A DNA stretch of 64,000 bases from Neostapfia colusana (taxonomy: Eukaryota > Streptophyta > Magnoliopsida > Poales > Poaceae). The stretch lies in contig JASWHV010000012.1 of the NCBI GenBank assembly GCA_030760725.1, positions 39,401,652 through 39,465,651 on the forward strand, given 5' to 3'. Each line of letters begins with the position of its first letter. Positions within the stretch are counted from its first letter, which is position 1. A program made the translations under genes and the position numbers. The notes below the pieces were generated by a model. It had not been told where the DNA came from, made no database searches, and saw only the letters and a list, made by a program, of their open reading frames with translations. Below are positions 33,601 to 46,348 of the stretch, one piece after another.

Positions 33601-35172
33601 GACTCTTCTGTCCTCATCCAGATTCTTGATCCGTTTAAAGCATTTTCATAACTCAAGTTGAATACAAAAGTTAGAGTTAACTTAAGTATCTTCCCAACGA
33701 GTATTCATATGCCTTCAGATCATCCATGGATCCAAAGTTATGATTGTTCAAAGTTGACAGACTTCCTGGATAAAATTTTGCCAGCATCTCCTTTGTATCT
33801 GGCTACTTTATCACAGTTGTATATGAAATACAATAAGAATCTGAGCAAACTCTGAACTACAAAAATGTTGCAAATTTCATATCCTTTCTAACGGTGTATC
33901 ATAGGCTCCTTAAGGATTTTTCTACAGGAAGTTATGGCTTAAAAACAGAAAGGTCCAGAGAGGTTTTTTGGTACTGTTATGGTTCTGAACAGTTCGCCTT
34001 CAACTGGACTTTTCACCCATGTAACGTGTGATTCTGCTCTGGAGGCCTACAAGGAAGTTGTAGAGTACTTGAAAATATTTCCGGAACTGTATCATACACC
34101 TTAATTGGTTAAAGCTACTCAGAGTTATGCTCTGTTAAAGTCCAGCAAGAATTCCTGCCAGAAACAGAGCACTCTGTTTTTTGAAAACTTTGACACCTAG
34201 TTATAGTCTCATTTGAATCTTAGCTCAAAATAAGAGTTCAGTAGCTAATACTTGTTTCAAACTTCCATTTTTAGTTGAAAGTTAGTTCATTAATCATTTC
34301 TTCATAGGGATGAGGTTATTATGTGTAGTACGGCGTCGATGCACCGTAAGAACATGTCGATACTACGTTACCTCACCAAAAGAAAATCCTAAACCGGATT
34401 ATACCGGCATATCCATTTTATCAGTGGCACTAAGACGGTCTCTCGCACACGTGTACTACACGGGATAAGTACGTGGTTAGTACCTGCAGAAGAACACTCA
34501 ATAGTGGTGAACTCAAAGGTTGTTTCATTTCAGGCAGTTCCATATTTGAAAGTAAATACAAACGCCCGTATCAATGTCATACGGCCGTCCTTGAGTTCAG
34601 CCACGTCTCAAGGTACATGATCGTGTTTCAACACCACACGACGGGGAACCCGAGTATGTCATGAACGGGTCGTCATGGTTAGGAATGTTATCAGCCCAAC
34701 AGATACCACCTACTGCCCTGCAGGGCACGCCGATGGCAAGCGCTGCGTATGTCCTCCTGGACTACTTCCAGACGAGCACACTCTCGCGTTACTGACCATG
34801 CAATGGGGTCTCCACTTACTTGCCTAATGCACGCTAGGGATCAACGTTTCATATGAACTCAGGAACATGAAGAGTTCAAGAGTTTCATATTAACATCTCA
34901 CACCAAGCTGTGAGATCTAGCCCTGAACCACTTTCCTCGTCAGGGGAGCTAACCGAAATTGAACCGCTTTCGGTGGCGTTCATTACCATGCTTACCTGAA
35001 TGTAGGTGCGTCGTTACATAATCAAAAATTCAGAATTATAACAAATAGGTTAGTCATGCCACGTTAAGTAACTATACTACTATAGTCCTTATATGGGCCT
35101 AATACCGTTTCCTCACCGTATCCTAACTTTTTGTCGTAATACGATCCTTATTCCGTGTGCTATTACCAATGC
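33601..35172 (-). other. Element F leader
   Basis: Untranslated region up to the PBS. It holds about one of the repeat modules described for B (start near 33755) and the double hairpin at 34566-34613. The plus-strand text at 34600-34720 matches B (17040-17160) and D (57150-57260). Confidence 0.75.
34566..34613 (-). ncRNA. Leader double hairpin, element F
   Basis: CCTTGAG (34589-34595) with CTCAAGG (34607-34613) and CCGTAT (34566-34571) with ATACGG (34579-34584). The stem and loop lengths equal those in A and B; the spacer is 4 instead of 5. Confidence 0.6.
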
Positions 35173-35185
35173 GGCTCTGATACCA
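35173..35185 (-). other. Primer-binding site of element F
   Basis: Plus-strand GGCTCTGATACCA, 3 bases from the LTR at 35189; initiator tRNA-Met type. Confidence 0.9.
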
Positions 35186-35728
35186 CGCTGAGGAGCCCCG
35201 ACCCCGATCACGGGGTCTTGCAGCCTTGCCCGGGGATTGCATTGGGTGGTGCTGTGTTATGCGGCACCCAACAGCACACATATAAGGAACACAATATTAC
35301 ATAAATAAAAAGCGGAAGCTTACAATTATTCTTTGTAAATAATTTACATAAAATAGCTACAGCGGAAGTCTATAAACAGCTCACGATGAATATCTAAGAA
35401 GCACTCGAGAAGGATCCAGCCCGCGGACTCCTCTCGCTAGCAACACGAAGACATGGCAGCGGCTAGGTTCTCCAAGTGTGACATGACTCGGAAGTTTCAG
35501 AGTTTCACCGGACAACCTTCGTTATAGCGTCGATGTTTACCTGCAAAACCACTTATATAGCAAGAGTGAGCACAAAGGCTCAGCAAGACTTAACCGTCTC
35601 ACCTAAGACATGAAACTCTACATGAAAGTAACCTAAGACTTAAGCCTGTCATTTGCGAAAAGACTCGCCTACAAATTCATCCTTAACTTTCAGATTTTAG
35701 CCATAATAGTAGTGACCTTGCGCCCAGC

Positions 35729-35775
35729 AACATTGGAACTCCACAATCAAACAAGAAACGCTTCATTCCAATGTT
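35729..35775 (-). ncRNA. 47-nt stem-loop, F 5' LTR
   Basis: Same arms as the F 3' LTR copy (AACATTGGAA, TTCCAATGTT); the loop differs from that copy at two positions and here matches the other families. Confidence 0.73.
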
Positions 35776-35974
35776 ACTTGTCCCAAGGTGAAAAATAAAT
35801 TTAGTTTGCTCTGTCTCTACTTCGAACAAGGTTCTCATGCAGTTTAACATAATCATAGCAGCAATTATACTTTTGCAAACTGTTCCCACACAACTTGCTT
35901 ACTACGTCACAACACAGTGAGCAAGCGGTACTCATAACCGCGAGGGACGGTGATTCGAATCAAACACTACCCGG

Positions 35975-35979
35975 ATAAC
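35975..35979. other. Target duplication ATAAC, left of element G
   Basis: ATAAC recurs at 50611-50615; the uninterrupted text is at 28411-28440 in the F 3' LTR. Confidence 0.94.
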
Positions 35980-38900
35980 TGACGCGACCCGCTCAACCGA
36001 GACAGGCCACTCGCCCGGGAATCGCATTGGGTGGTGCCGTGTTGTGCGGCACCCAACAGCACACATATGAGGAACATTGTATTACATAAAACAATAACGG
36101 AAGCTTACAAGTTTTTCTTTGTAAATACTTTACATCAAGTAACTACAGCGGAAGTCTATATCAACTCATGTCGAATAACTAAGAGCACTCGAGATGAAGT
36201 CCAGCCCGCGGACTCCACTCGCTAGCAACACGAAGACAAGCAGCAGCGGCTGGGTTCTCCATGTGTTACCTGACTCGGGAGTCCCCGAGTCTCACCGGAC
36301 AACCTTCTTTTCAGCATCGTTGTTAACCTGCAAAACCACTTATATAGCAAGCGTGAGCACGTAGGCTCAGCAAGTCTGACCCATCTCTCCTAAACAAGAA
36401 ACTCTACATGCACGACAGTTACAATTGGGTCGGCTAGATTTGCATAAAGGACTCGCCTAAAGATGATCCTTAACTTTCAGATTTTAAGCCTCATTGTGCA
36501 GACCTTGAGCCAAAAAGCATCGCAACTCCACAATCAAACAAGAAACGCTTTGTTGCGATGCTCCTTGCACAAAGTGAAAGTAAACTTTAATGAGCCTATC
36601 TCTAATTCAATCATGGTTGCAATACAAGTTATAGCACAGCCTTATCAAGTTCAAAGATAAACAATTCCAGTTGTTACTACGTCAAGACGCAGTGGGCAAG
36701 TATGCTCATATAACCGCGAGCGACGGTGATTCGATTCAGTACACGCCCGGACTACACGACACGTACATCCGTACTCCGAGTTGCCGGCAGCAACCTCGAC
36801 TGACGTTGTACGCGGCCACCTTTCCCAAGATCTTCCACATTGGACGCAGTCTAACTGCCCCGAGTACGCAAGCTCCCTCAAGGTACATACCCGCTGTGGT
36901 ATGTTCTTGAGCGAGGTACCTCCTGCTACCCTGACGCCGAAAGCCTAAGGCAGTTGGAAAAGTTCCACTATGGATCCCCCAAGGTACATCGGTTTCCTGG
37001 GTCCCATATAGCCAGTATGTGCCCGGTACACAACTCAAACTTGTCCAACAGGGCCAAGCACGGACGGGCCTTAACCGACACAGGCAGGGCTATGCACGCA
37101 CGGCCTGCAACCTGCTGCATCTATACCTCCCTGCCCAGTCTCCATTTCTTATGTGGGAACTTTCCTCATCTTCTCTAAATTGGACCCGTTCCAAGTACCC
37201 CAGCCCTCAACTCGCGAGTTGATTCCAACTACTCGTCTTCTACCGGACCTTTCCTACTAACATTAGCGTAGCCAAATTCCCTTGAGGAGTTGCTAATCTA
37301 CCCTTTCTCTCATAGGTGTTTCTGGTCATGCAAGTGGGGTTTTCAATATCATCTAGACGTAATGCAAGCAACGATGCAAAGCTATGATTTCTACAAATGA
37401 AAATGCTTTATAAAACGGTTCAAATGCAAACCGGAGCTTGCCTGTTTTGCAGGTGACTACTGTTACAATCAGTTAGTGATGATCACTTGGAGCTTGATCA
37501 CTTGTTTTCCTCCCTCCTTGATCTTCACTTCAAGTCCTTATCACCTTCTTCATGTATATGCTACACGATATGATCATGCATATGTATTTAATTGAAAAGC
37601 TTTTGCTCATAAGATTTAATGACAGTTTTAAAACTGGAACTCTGTTTAATAATTTAAAATGACACTGGTGCTAGTGGTTTGGGTTGGGTTTAACACCATG
37701 ATCAAGTGTTGAGTGCTTCTTCCCACTTAAGTGTTGATCACCTTAAGAGATCACACATGACAGTGGTGATCCATAGCTCTAATGGAGCTGAGAATTTTCA
37801 TGGGAGTTCCTTGTCACAATAAAGTCCTCTGGACCAAAATTTAGCACATTTCATGGAATGGTTTATTCAGAATAATTCTCAAAGTGTTTAGTCAAAGATG
37901 AATTAATTCTGAGGTAACATCCATGTTCATGTAAAACTCAGTGAACCACAATTTCAATTATATTTCATAGAGTCTACTTGAATTTTCCTAGGATTTGTGG
38001 AGCTAAGAATTTCCCAGAACTGAATTTACAAGTTTTGGAAATTCTCTGAAAATGTTTCTGTATTCATTTGAATACAGGAACTTACAATCTGAATTACCCT
38101 GATTAATTCAACTCCGAATGAGCTGAAACTTTTACAGGAGTCTAATAACACCCTACAGAATATTCTGGCAAAATTTAAGGATTTTTGGATAAACCAAACC
38201 CCCTCTAAACTTCTTTTGCTGAAAAGCTTTAAAGAATTTTCCAGAACTAAATAAAGACTTTCATACAAATTGGGTTGCATAATTGGATAGAGTTTGTCAA
38301 TCTGAATCTAACCCAATTTGAATCACTAAATTTGGAGGTTCCTAGCAAAAGTTATGCTCTTCTAAAGTTTGGGGAAAAATCTGGGATTTGAATAAATCCG
38401 GGGAAAAGTTTAAACCTGACTGTGGGCCATGGGGCACGTGTCACTTACAGAATCAAAGGCACACGGGACCACACATATTCCTCTGTGCAGTCATACGGGA
38501 TCCCACAGCCACAGAGGATCAGGGTTTTAAACTCTCTCTCACTGACGACTGGGCCCGCCGACCCCTTCTTCTACCTCGGGTCAGTTCCCGCGCTCAGGGT
38601 GCCCGCGCCGCCGCCCTCGCCGGAGATCGCCGGAACTCGATCTCCCGGCCTCGGCTCGAGCCCTTGCTCGCCGCCAGAGCCTAACCTGCCCTGCTGAGCA
38701 CGACGGTAAGGTTTCCCCGAGCCGGCAAAACCCCTATGGTAGCTAGCGACGCTGCGGCAGCCCGGCACTTCATCGGCGACGTCGGCCGGCCATCCTAGTG
38801 CACTAACAGTTCGACAAAATGGTGCTACAGCACCAGTGAATGATGGGGAAGCTCGGCCTAGCCTCAAAAACGTTCGGGAACCATGGTAAATCTGCTTTCA

Positions 38901-40242
38901 CCGTGCGACCGCGGTCCCCCGGTTCAGTTGCCGGTAGAAAATCCCGAAATACTCGCTCTAGGTGCAGTTTGAGGCTAGAAACGTGAAGTGCAAAGGATCG
39001 CCTACTACTTTGGACCCTTCGTGCAAACTGTGATGAACAAATATTGAGAATTGAAGAGGAATTCGGGATTACCGTGCCGGAAGGTCAGAGGGAGTACGCC
39101 GGAGCAATTTTTCCAAATTCCCTCCCGGTGATGCATGGCACGGTCTGATCTTTGGAGGGGAGCAGCAGGGTGCCTTGGCGCGTCCAGAGGCGCGGGCACT
39201 TGGTCGTGATACTCACCAGATTGAGCTGTCCACGGACGCCTCCCAATCGATCCTTGTTCGGCCGCCGCACGGCCGTGGTGTACCCGGGGTAGGAGGGCCG
39301 ATCCTCGGTCGGGGACGCGTTGAGGAGGGAGAGGGAGCTGCGCCGGTGCTATCTGGCTATTGACCAGCTGTTGTTCGCGCCTGTTTGAGCCGGCTGTCGA
39401 GCAAACGACGGTGGCGGCGTTGGTGCTGTTCAGGGCGCGAGGGGAGAAGAAACGGAGTGGTTCCTCGGGGCTGTGGTAAGAGGACACGGCCGAGGTGATA
39501 AGAAGAAGAAAGCAGCTCGCCAGGCGCCCACCAGTGAAGCAGGTGGTGGCTCGGCGCTGCCCGGTGTCGATCGGTGCTGCCCTCGGTGTCGATCACCCGG
39601 GGAGGCAAAACAGAGACCCAACACTGAGATCTTTTGCAAGTTTTCAGTTCACACAATGACATGTGGGACCCACTGATCAGTCGTCCTTATCCCCTCTCCA
39701 AATATCTCCCAAGTTTGAATGTTGAGTGAATTCAATTGTGGGAATTCAAATCTGGTATGCATTTGGATAATTGGGCAAGTTTCATCCAAATTCAAACATG
39801 CATTTGAATTCTTTGTCTTTTAAAGTCCATTTTGCAAAATGGGTTGCAAACTATTTCCATAAATCATGAAACTTTGCACACCCCCTAATTTGGACTCAAG
39901 GAATTCAAATATGAAATCTGATTTTTATTTTGGCTGCTGCAAATGAGATTTTTAGCACAACAGTTTTGAATTCCATTGTGTTTTTCTCATTTAAATTTTT
40001 GTTTGAACAAATTGTTCCAAATCTGATTTTTGTTTTCTCACACATATGGGAACTTCCCATCCTTGTTTTAGGCCCCTCTAGGGTTCCAAGTTCTCAAATG
40101 AACATTTGACTTGTGTGAAGAAAGCCCTCATGTGTGTTATCACATGTGGGAAAAAGTTTTAACAAGTCCCAAATTTCATACACATGAAACAAAACTTTGC
40201 AAACAAGTGTTTCTTTGTATTCATAATTTTGGGACCTTTACA
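35980..40242 (-). repeat. Element G 3' LTR (4263 bp)
   Basis: From TGACGCGACCC to GGGACCTTTACA on the plus strand. Terminal hairpin 36033-36053, stem-loop 36516-36562, palindrome-hairpin 36713-36737 (palindrome with one change), quasi-palindrome 37425-37442, GC-rich core about 38400-39640. A 160-codon frame in the core (39005-39487) is repeated in the other LTR and is not recognisable. Confidence 0.94.
36516..36562 (-). ncRNA. 47-nt stem-loop, G 3' LTR
   Basis: Arms AGCATCGCAAC and GTTGCGATGCT, 11 bp, identical to solo LTR E of the same family. Confidence 0.74.
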
Positions 40243-40258
40243 TTCCTCCCCCCTTAAA
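40243..40258 (-). other. Polypurine tract of element G
   Basis: Plus-strand TTCCTCCCCCCTTAAA between pol and the 3' LTR. Confidence 0.92.
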
Positions 40259-40313
40259 AGGAATCTCGTCCAGAGATTCAAAAGAGGAACGAGGTGGGAG
40301 GTAATTACAAGGT

Positions 40314-43300
40314 TTATGACAAAAGCTCCGGATAATTCTTGTGGACGTAATCTTCGGTTTCCCATGTCGCCTCTTCCGGGGTATGATTACTCCACAGGAC
40401 TTCGTAAAATTTCAAAGTCCGGTTCCTGGTGGTCCGGGTCTTTTCGTCGATAATCTGTACAGGTTGCTCGACATAGGTGAGATCCGGCTTTAACTCGTCG
40501 ATGTCTTCGGTGCGGATGGAAGCTGTAAACTTGAGATACTTCTGCAGCTGGGACGTGAAATATGTCGTGAATACCAGCAAGGCTTGCCGGTAGTTCTAGC
40601 CGGTAGGCTACAGTTCCGCACTTCTCCGTGATAGTAAATGGACCGATGAATCGGGGAGCAAGTTTCCCCTTGACACCGAACCGATAAATCCCCTTCATCG
40701 GAGACACCCGAAGATACACGTGCTCTCCGACTTCGAAATGCAGCGGACGATGTCTCTGGTCCGTATAGCTCTTTTGACGAGATTGGGCAGCTTTGAGGTT
40801 CTCTTGTATTATCCGAACTTTCTCTTCGGCTTCATTGACAAGATCAACCCCGAACGTTACTCGTTCACCGGATTCGCACCAATTCAATGGTGTACGGCAC
40901 TTCCGGCCGTATAGAGCTTCATATGGTGCCATTTTGATGCTCGTCTGATATCCGTTGTTGTACGAGAACTCCGCCAGCGGTAAGTGATCATCCCAGCTCT
41001 TACCGTGGTGGATGGCACACGCTCTTAGCATATCTTCCAGTATTTGATTCACCCTCTCAGTTTGCCCAACGGTTTGAGGGTGATACGCAGAGCTTCTAAT
41101 TAACTTCGTCCCCAAGGAGGCGTGTAGCTGTTCCCAGAAACGGGCTACGAACACCAATCCTCTATCTGACACAATGGTGCGGGGAACTCTATGTAAGCAC
41201 AAGATACGTGCTATGTACAGCTCCGCATACTGCTTTGCGTTGTACCTAGTATGCACAGGGATGAAATGTGCTGATTTGGTTAACCGGTCCATGATTACCC
41301 AAATTGAATAATGGTTGTGGGAGGTCATCGGCAACCCGACGATGAAGTCCATACTCAAGTCTTCCCACTTCCATGCCGGTACTTGCAATGGCTGCAACAG
41401 GCCTGACTTCTTCATATGGTCGGCCTTGACTCTTCGACACGTATCACACTCTGAAACGTACTTTGCAACTTCACGTTTCATACGTGTCCACCAAAACTTC
41501 TTCCGGAGATCTTGGTACATTTTATTACTGCCCGGATGAGTGGAAAACTTGGACAAATGAGCTTCATCCAAAATTTTCTTCCGTAGTCCCATATCCCAGT
41601 GTACTACAATCCGGTCGTTGAACCACAAGGTACCTTCATCATCCTTCCGGAAGCACTTCATTTCTCCGTTGTCTATCCTCCGCCGTATGTGAGACATACC
41701 CTTGTCTTTTCGTTGAGCTTCCATGATCTCCTCTCGGATAGTAGGAATGAGAGCAAGATTATAGAGAGCTCCATACGGGATGACACGGAGGCTTGGTTCT
41801 TCATCATCCATTTCAGCAATAGTTAGGTGATGGATATGCGCCTTACGACTGAGCGCATCGGCGACCACATTCGCCTTTCCTGGATGATAATGAATCTCTA
41901 GTTCATAATCCTTAATGAGCTCTAGCCATCTTCGTTGCCTCATGTTCAATTCTTTCTGAGTGAAGATGTACTTCAAGCTCTTGTGGTCGGTGTAGAGGTG
42001 TACAAGATTTCCGAGCAAGTAATGCCTCCAAATCTTCAAAGCAAGGACCACGGCAGCTAACTCAAGATCATGAGTTGGATAATGCTGCTCGTGAGTTCTG
42101 AGTTGACGAGATCCATAAGCGACCACTCGTCTTTCTTGCATCAGCACACAGCCAAGACCGATGCCAGATGCATCACAATAAACGTCGAATGGCTTCGTTG
42201 TATCCGGCTGAGCAAGAACTGGGGCTGTTGTGAGATGCTTCACTAAAGTCTTGAAAGCTTGTTCACACGCAGCACCCCACACAAATCTGGTATTCTTCTT
42301 TAATAATTCCGTCATCGGTTTAGCAATCTTGGAAAAACTCGGAATAAACCTCCGGTAGTAACCCGCTAAACCGAGGAAGCTTCGGATTTCATGTACTGAC
42401 TTTGGTGACTCCCACTTCTGCACTTGGATAATCTTACTCGGATCTACAGCGATGCCCTCCGCTGAAATGATGTGTCCGAGAAAAGGTACTTGATTAATCC
42501 AGAATTCACACTTGCTGAATTTTGCATAGAGCTGATGATCTCGCAATCTTTGTAGCACAATATGCAAATGTTCAGCATGTTCTTCCTCTGACTTGGAGTA
42601 CACCAAGATATCGTCGATGAAGACAATGACGAATTTATCCAACTCCGGCATGAACACTGAATTCATCAGGTACATAAAGTGTGCCGGGGCGTTGGTCAAA
42701 CCAAAAGACATAACGAGATACTCATACAGCCCGTATCTCGTTGAGAATGCCGTCTTCGGAATATCTTCTGCCCGGATTTTAATCTGATGATATCCGGAAC
42801 GAAGATCCATCTTCGAAAATACCTTCGCACCCACTAATTGGTCGAAGAGCATATCAATGCGAGGTAGTGGATACTTGTTCTTGATGGTAACGGCGTTCAA
42901 AGGACGATAATCAACACAAAGCCGTAGTGTTTCGTCCTTCTTCTTAACAAATAATGCTGAACAACCCCAAGGTGACGAACTTGGTCGTATAAATCCCTTG
43001 CTCATTAGGTCATTCAGCTGTGTCTTCAATTCTGCCAGTTCATTGGGTGCCATTTTGTACGGCCTTCGTGATATCGGTGTGGTTCCCGGTATAAGTTCGA
43101 TCTTGAACTCAACGTCTCGTTCGGGTGGCATGCCCGGTAAATCTTCGGGAAACACATCCAGATACTCACGTACCACCGGAATGTCCTCTATCTTAACAAC
43201 TTCCGTGTGGTTCACTGTTGCAATCTGTTGCCGTCTGGCACCTAGAATTAATATATGAAGACTGTGCTGTGGGGAGTTGAGCTCAACGGTCCTAGAGCTG

Positions 43301-44805
43301 ATGTTAAGAACCGCTCTGTGGTAATTCAACCACGACATTCCCAAAATGATGTCGATCTTCAGACCTTCAAGAATAATGAGGGTCGTAGGGTATATTTTAC
43401 CCCCCAAACAAAGAGGTGCTCAGGAGACAACCTCGCTTGCGGTACTGCTGCCCCCGGGCGAAGATATGAGGTATTGCCTCTTTGTATAAACGGTTTGGAG
43501 CTAATGTTGAGCCACAAAAGATTGGCTAATGAAGTTATGTGTGGCACCGGAATGAAAGAGAACTAAAACCGGTAGCTGATTCAGAGAAAACATCCCTGCT
43601 AAAGCGGCTTGTCCTTCCGGAACATCATCAATCACAGTATAGTGAATGTTGCCCCTTATCTGCCCTCCTATCTGCAGATTGAGGTATGGGTCGTATTGTT
43701 GTAAATATGATGCCCCGTAGCCTCGAATTCCCTCCGGACATTGCCTAGCATAATGGCCCTTACGCCCACAAGTAAGACACGGATGCCTCTCCGGTTCTTC
43801 GTTGACTTGCGGTGGACTGCTAGGTACATATGGCTACAGCGATGGAGCACGAACCACCGTCTGATGCTGCGGCAGTGGAGGTGGTGCAAATTGTAGAACT
43901 TGACCAGTAATCAATCTCTGAGGAGTCGATAGTACAGGTGGCCTCCATCTTTCACCGGATGGCGTTTGATACACCAAACGGTACTTCTGAGGCACATGAC
44001 TTGTGCTAGCCTGATCGATCTTACTCATCTTTCTCTTCTCCGCTTGCCACTCAAGTGTCGGCTTCTCTTGAATGAAAGCCGCATCAACCATGTCGGTATA
44101 ACTGCTGTTATTGTGTACGGCCAGCTTTTCCCGTAATACGGCACTCAGGCCATGGAAGAATAGGTCACACCGTGCCTCTTCTTTCGCCACGTATTCGGGA
44201 GCTTATTGGGCCAAAAGATTAAATCTTCTGACATACTTGAGGACACTCATGTCCCCTTGCTTCAAGCCCAAAAATTCCTCCCGCTTTGCCTTGACAATAC
44301 CTAGTGGTATGTAACGAGTATGAAAGGCTTCACAAAACTCCCTCCATGTCACTTGATGGTCCTCCGGAATGGTGGCAAAATGATCCATCCACCAGTTTCC
44401 GGCTGCTCCATGGAGTTGTTGAGCGGCAAACTTTGTCTTCTGGTAATCATCACACTGGAATACTCCAAATTTTGACTCCATGACACGAAGCCATTGATCT
44501 GCTTCGACAGGTTCGGTGGCTTCAGTAAAGATAGGCGGTTGAGTCGCCAAGAAGTCCAGATAAGCGTCCCGAGGTGGAACGACTTGTTGCGTGTTCTGGA
44601 GTACGCCTTGCTGTACCAAAGCTTGGAGTAAGCGTGTGTGTTCTTGTGTTGCTTCTTGGAGTAGCCTAGCATTCTCTTGATTAGACTCGACAACTCGAGT
44701 CATAAGATCCATCCATCCCGTGGATGGTGGTTCCGACGGTGGAATGGAAGCATCACCGCCTCGACGAGAACTTCCGGCCCTACTCCTAGAGCGATTACGA
44801 ACCAT
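40314..44805 (-). pseudogene. Element G gag-pol with stops and a frameshift
   Basis: Gag starts MVRNRSRSR at 44805. The capsid-type region (WW, RRFNLLAQ) is cut by TAA at 44203-44205, and a TAG follows at 43834-43836. The knuckle CLTCGRKGHYARQC (43739-43780) is intact. The protease motif reads HSGAT instead of DSGAT (codon 43552-43554), losing the catalytic Asp. Stops follow at 43501-43503 (TAG) and 43420-43422 (TGA). From 43407 a long frame (1006 codons) carries RT with FIDD, RNase H with TDHKSL and an integrase with intact HHCC and DDE (HPQTVGQ where A has HPQTDGQ). A 2-base loss near 40550 shifts the frame, and the chromodomain ([15 protein letters not shown]) continues in another frame to 40314. 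Overall it is very similar to A's polyprotein in pol and more different in gag. Confidence 0.93.
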
Positions 44806-46332
44806 ACTGCAAAATGTAGTTGAGATGCGTTAAACAAGAACTCAGCAGCATGTGAGGCTAATGGAAACATGATTATGTCAAAACTTTATGAAAGCAGTAA
44901 CAAAATTCATGTTTACAAAACTCCTTAGTAGGCATAGCTATTCAGCCTATCTGTACAGAACAGACCTTTTATGCACTATCTCCAGATTTTGATCTAGTTA
45001 AGAGCATTTTCATAACTCAAGCTGAATACCAAAGTTAAATTTAACTTTAGTATCTTTCCAACGAGTACTCATACGCCCCCAGATCATTTCTGGATTAAAA
45101 GTTATGATTTTCGAAGTTTGACAGAATTCCTGGATAAAATTTGCCAGCACCTCCTTTGTACGTGGCTGATTTTATCACAGTTGTACATGTAAATACAATA
45201 AGAACCTGAACAAACTTTGAACTACAACAATGTTGCACATTTCATAACCTTTCCAATGGTGTGTCATAGGCTTCTTAAGTGTTTATCTACAGAAAGTTAC
45301 GGCTTAAAAACAGAAAGGTCCAGAGAGGTTTTGTTGCTGTCCTGGTTCTGGACAGTTTACCTTCCTCTGAACTCTCTACCCATTTAGCATGTGATTTAGC
45401 TCTGGAGGTCTACAAATAAGTTGTAGATCACTTGAAAATCTTTCCAGAACTGTATCATACACCTTAATTGGGTAAAGCTACCCAGAGTTATGCTCTGTTA
45501 AAGTCCAGCAAGAATTCTGCCGAAAACAGAGCACTCTGTTTTTGAAATCCTTGAAGCCTAGTCCTCCTCTCATTTGAATCTTAGCTCAAAATAAGAGTTC
45601 AGTAACTAATATTTGTTTCAAACTTCCATTTTTATTTGAAAGTTAGTTCATGAGTCATTTCTTCAAAGGAAAGGGATTATTATGTTTAGTACGGCGTCGA
45701 TGCATCATAAGAAGCATGTCGGTACTACGTAGCCTCACCAAAAGAAAATCCTAACCGGATTATACCGGTATAACGTATCTTAGGTGGCACTAAAACGGTC
45801 ACACGCAAACGTGTACTATTCGTACTACGGTTTCGTGGTTAATCCTGCATAAGTCACACTCAATCATCAGGTCCGGCTGCACACCGAACCCGGTATCCAT
45901 ACATTTCTTACACCCGTCCGTCATCACTCGCACAGGTGTTCTCAAGCCAAACACGCCTTGAGCTACGTGTTCATGTTACTAACCACGTGACGGGGTTTCC
46001 CAAATTACACTACGCACGCCTGGGACAGACGTTGCTCGAGTACTCCAAACGACATGAAGAGTCGTAGAGGATACTAAAGCGGATCGGGTTACCTGCCACC
46101 CGTGGGGCTCCACCCTTCAGCTTGTGCGCACTGGTGGACAGCGCTTACGTGCACCCCCCAAGACATAAATCGTCCCGATATGCACGATTTTCTGACATAA
46201 CAAATAAGTTAGGTTGCCACCTTCATATTAAGCTAATAGTAATCCTTATGTGGGCCTAGTACCGTATCCTCACCGTAACCTAAATTTTTTTTGTCGTAAT
46301 ACCATCCTTATTCCGTGTGCTATTCCCAATGC
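44806..46332 (-). other. Element G leader
   Basis: Untranslated, about 1.5 kb. One repeat module starts near 45118. The region 45870-46200 differs from the other leaders but has a hairpin of similar size: CTCAAG 45941-45946 with CTTGAG 45957-45962. The last bases before the PBS (TGCTATTCCCAAT) match A, B and F. Confidence 0.7.
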
Positions 46333-46345
46333 GGCTCTGATACCA
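46333..46345 (-). other. Primer-binding site of element G
   Basis: Plus-strand GGCTCTGATACCA, 3 bases from the LTR at 46349. Confidence 0.92.
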
Positions 46346-46348
46346 CGC

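Larger units (their letters stand above)
35189..35979 (-). repeat. Element F 5' LTR, segment 1
   Basis: It matches 27635-28426 of the 3' LTR, including terminal hairpin 35248-35268, stem-loop 35729-35775 and palindrome-hairpin 35937-35961. It ends at ATAAC (35975-35979), where element G is inserted. Confidence 0.92.

Noticed and set aside
39005..39487. 160-codon minus frame in G's LTRs (also 49373-49855)
   Set aside because: Copy of the same LTR, no recognisable protein, proline/arginine-rich as expected from GC-rich text.
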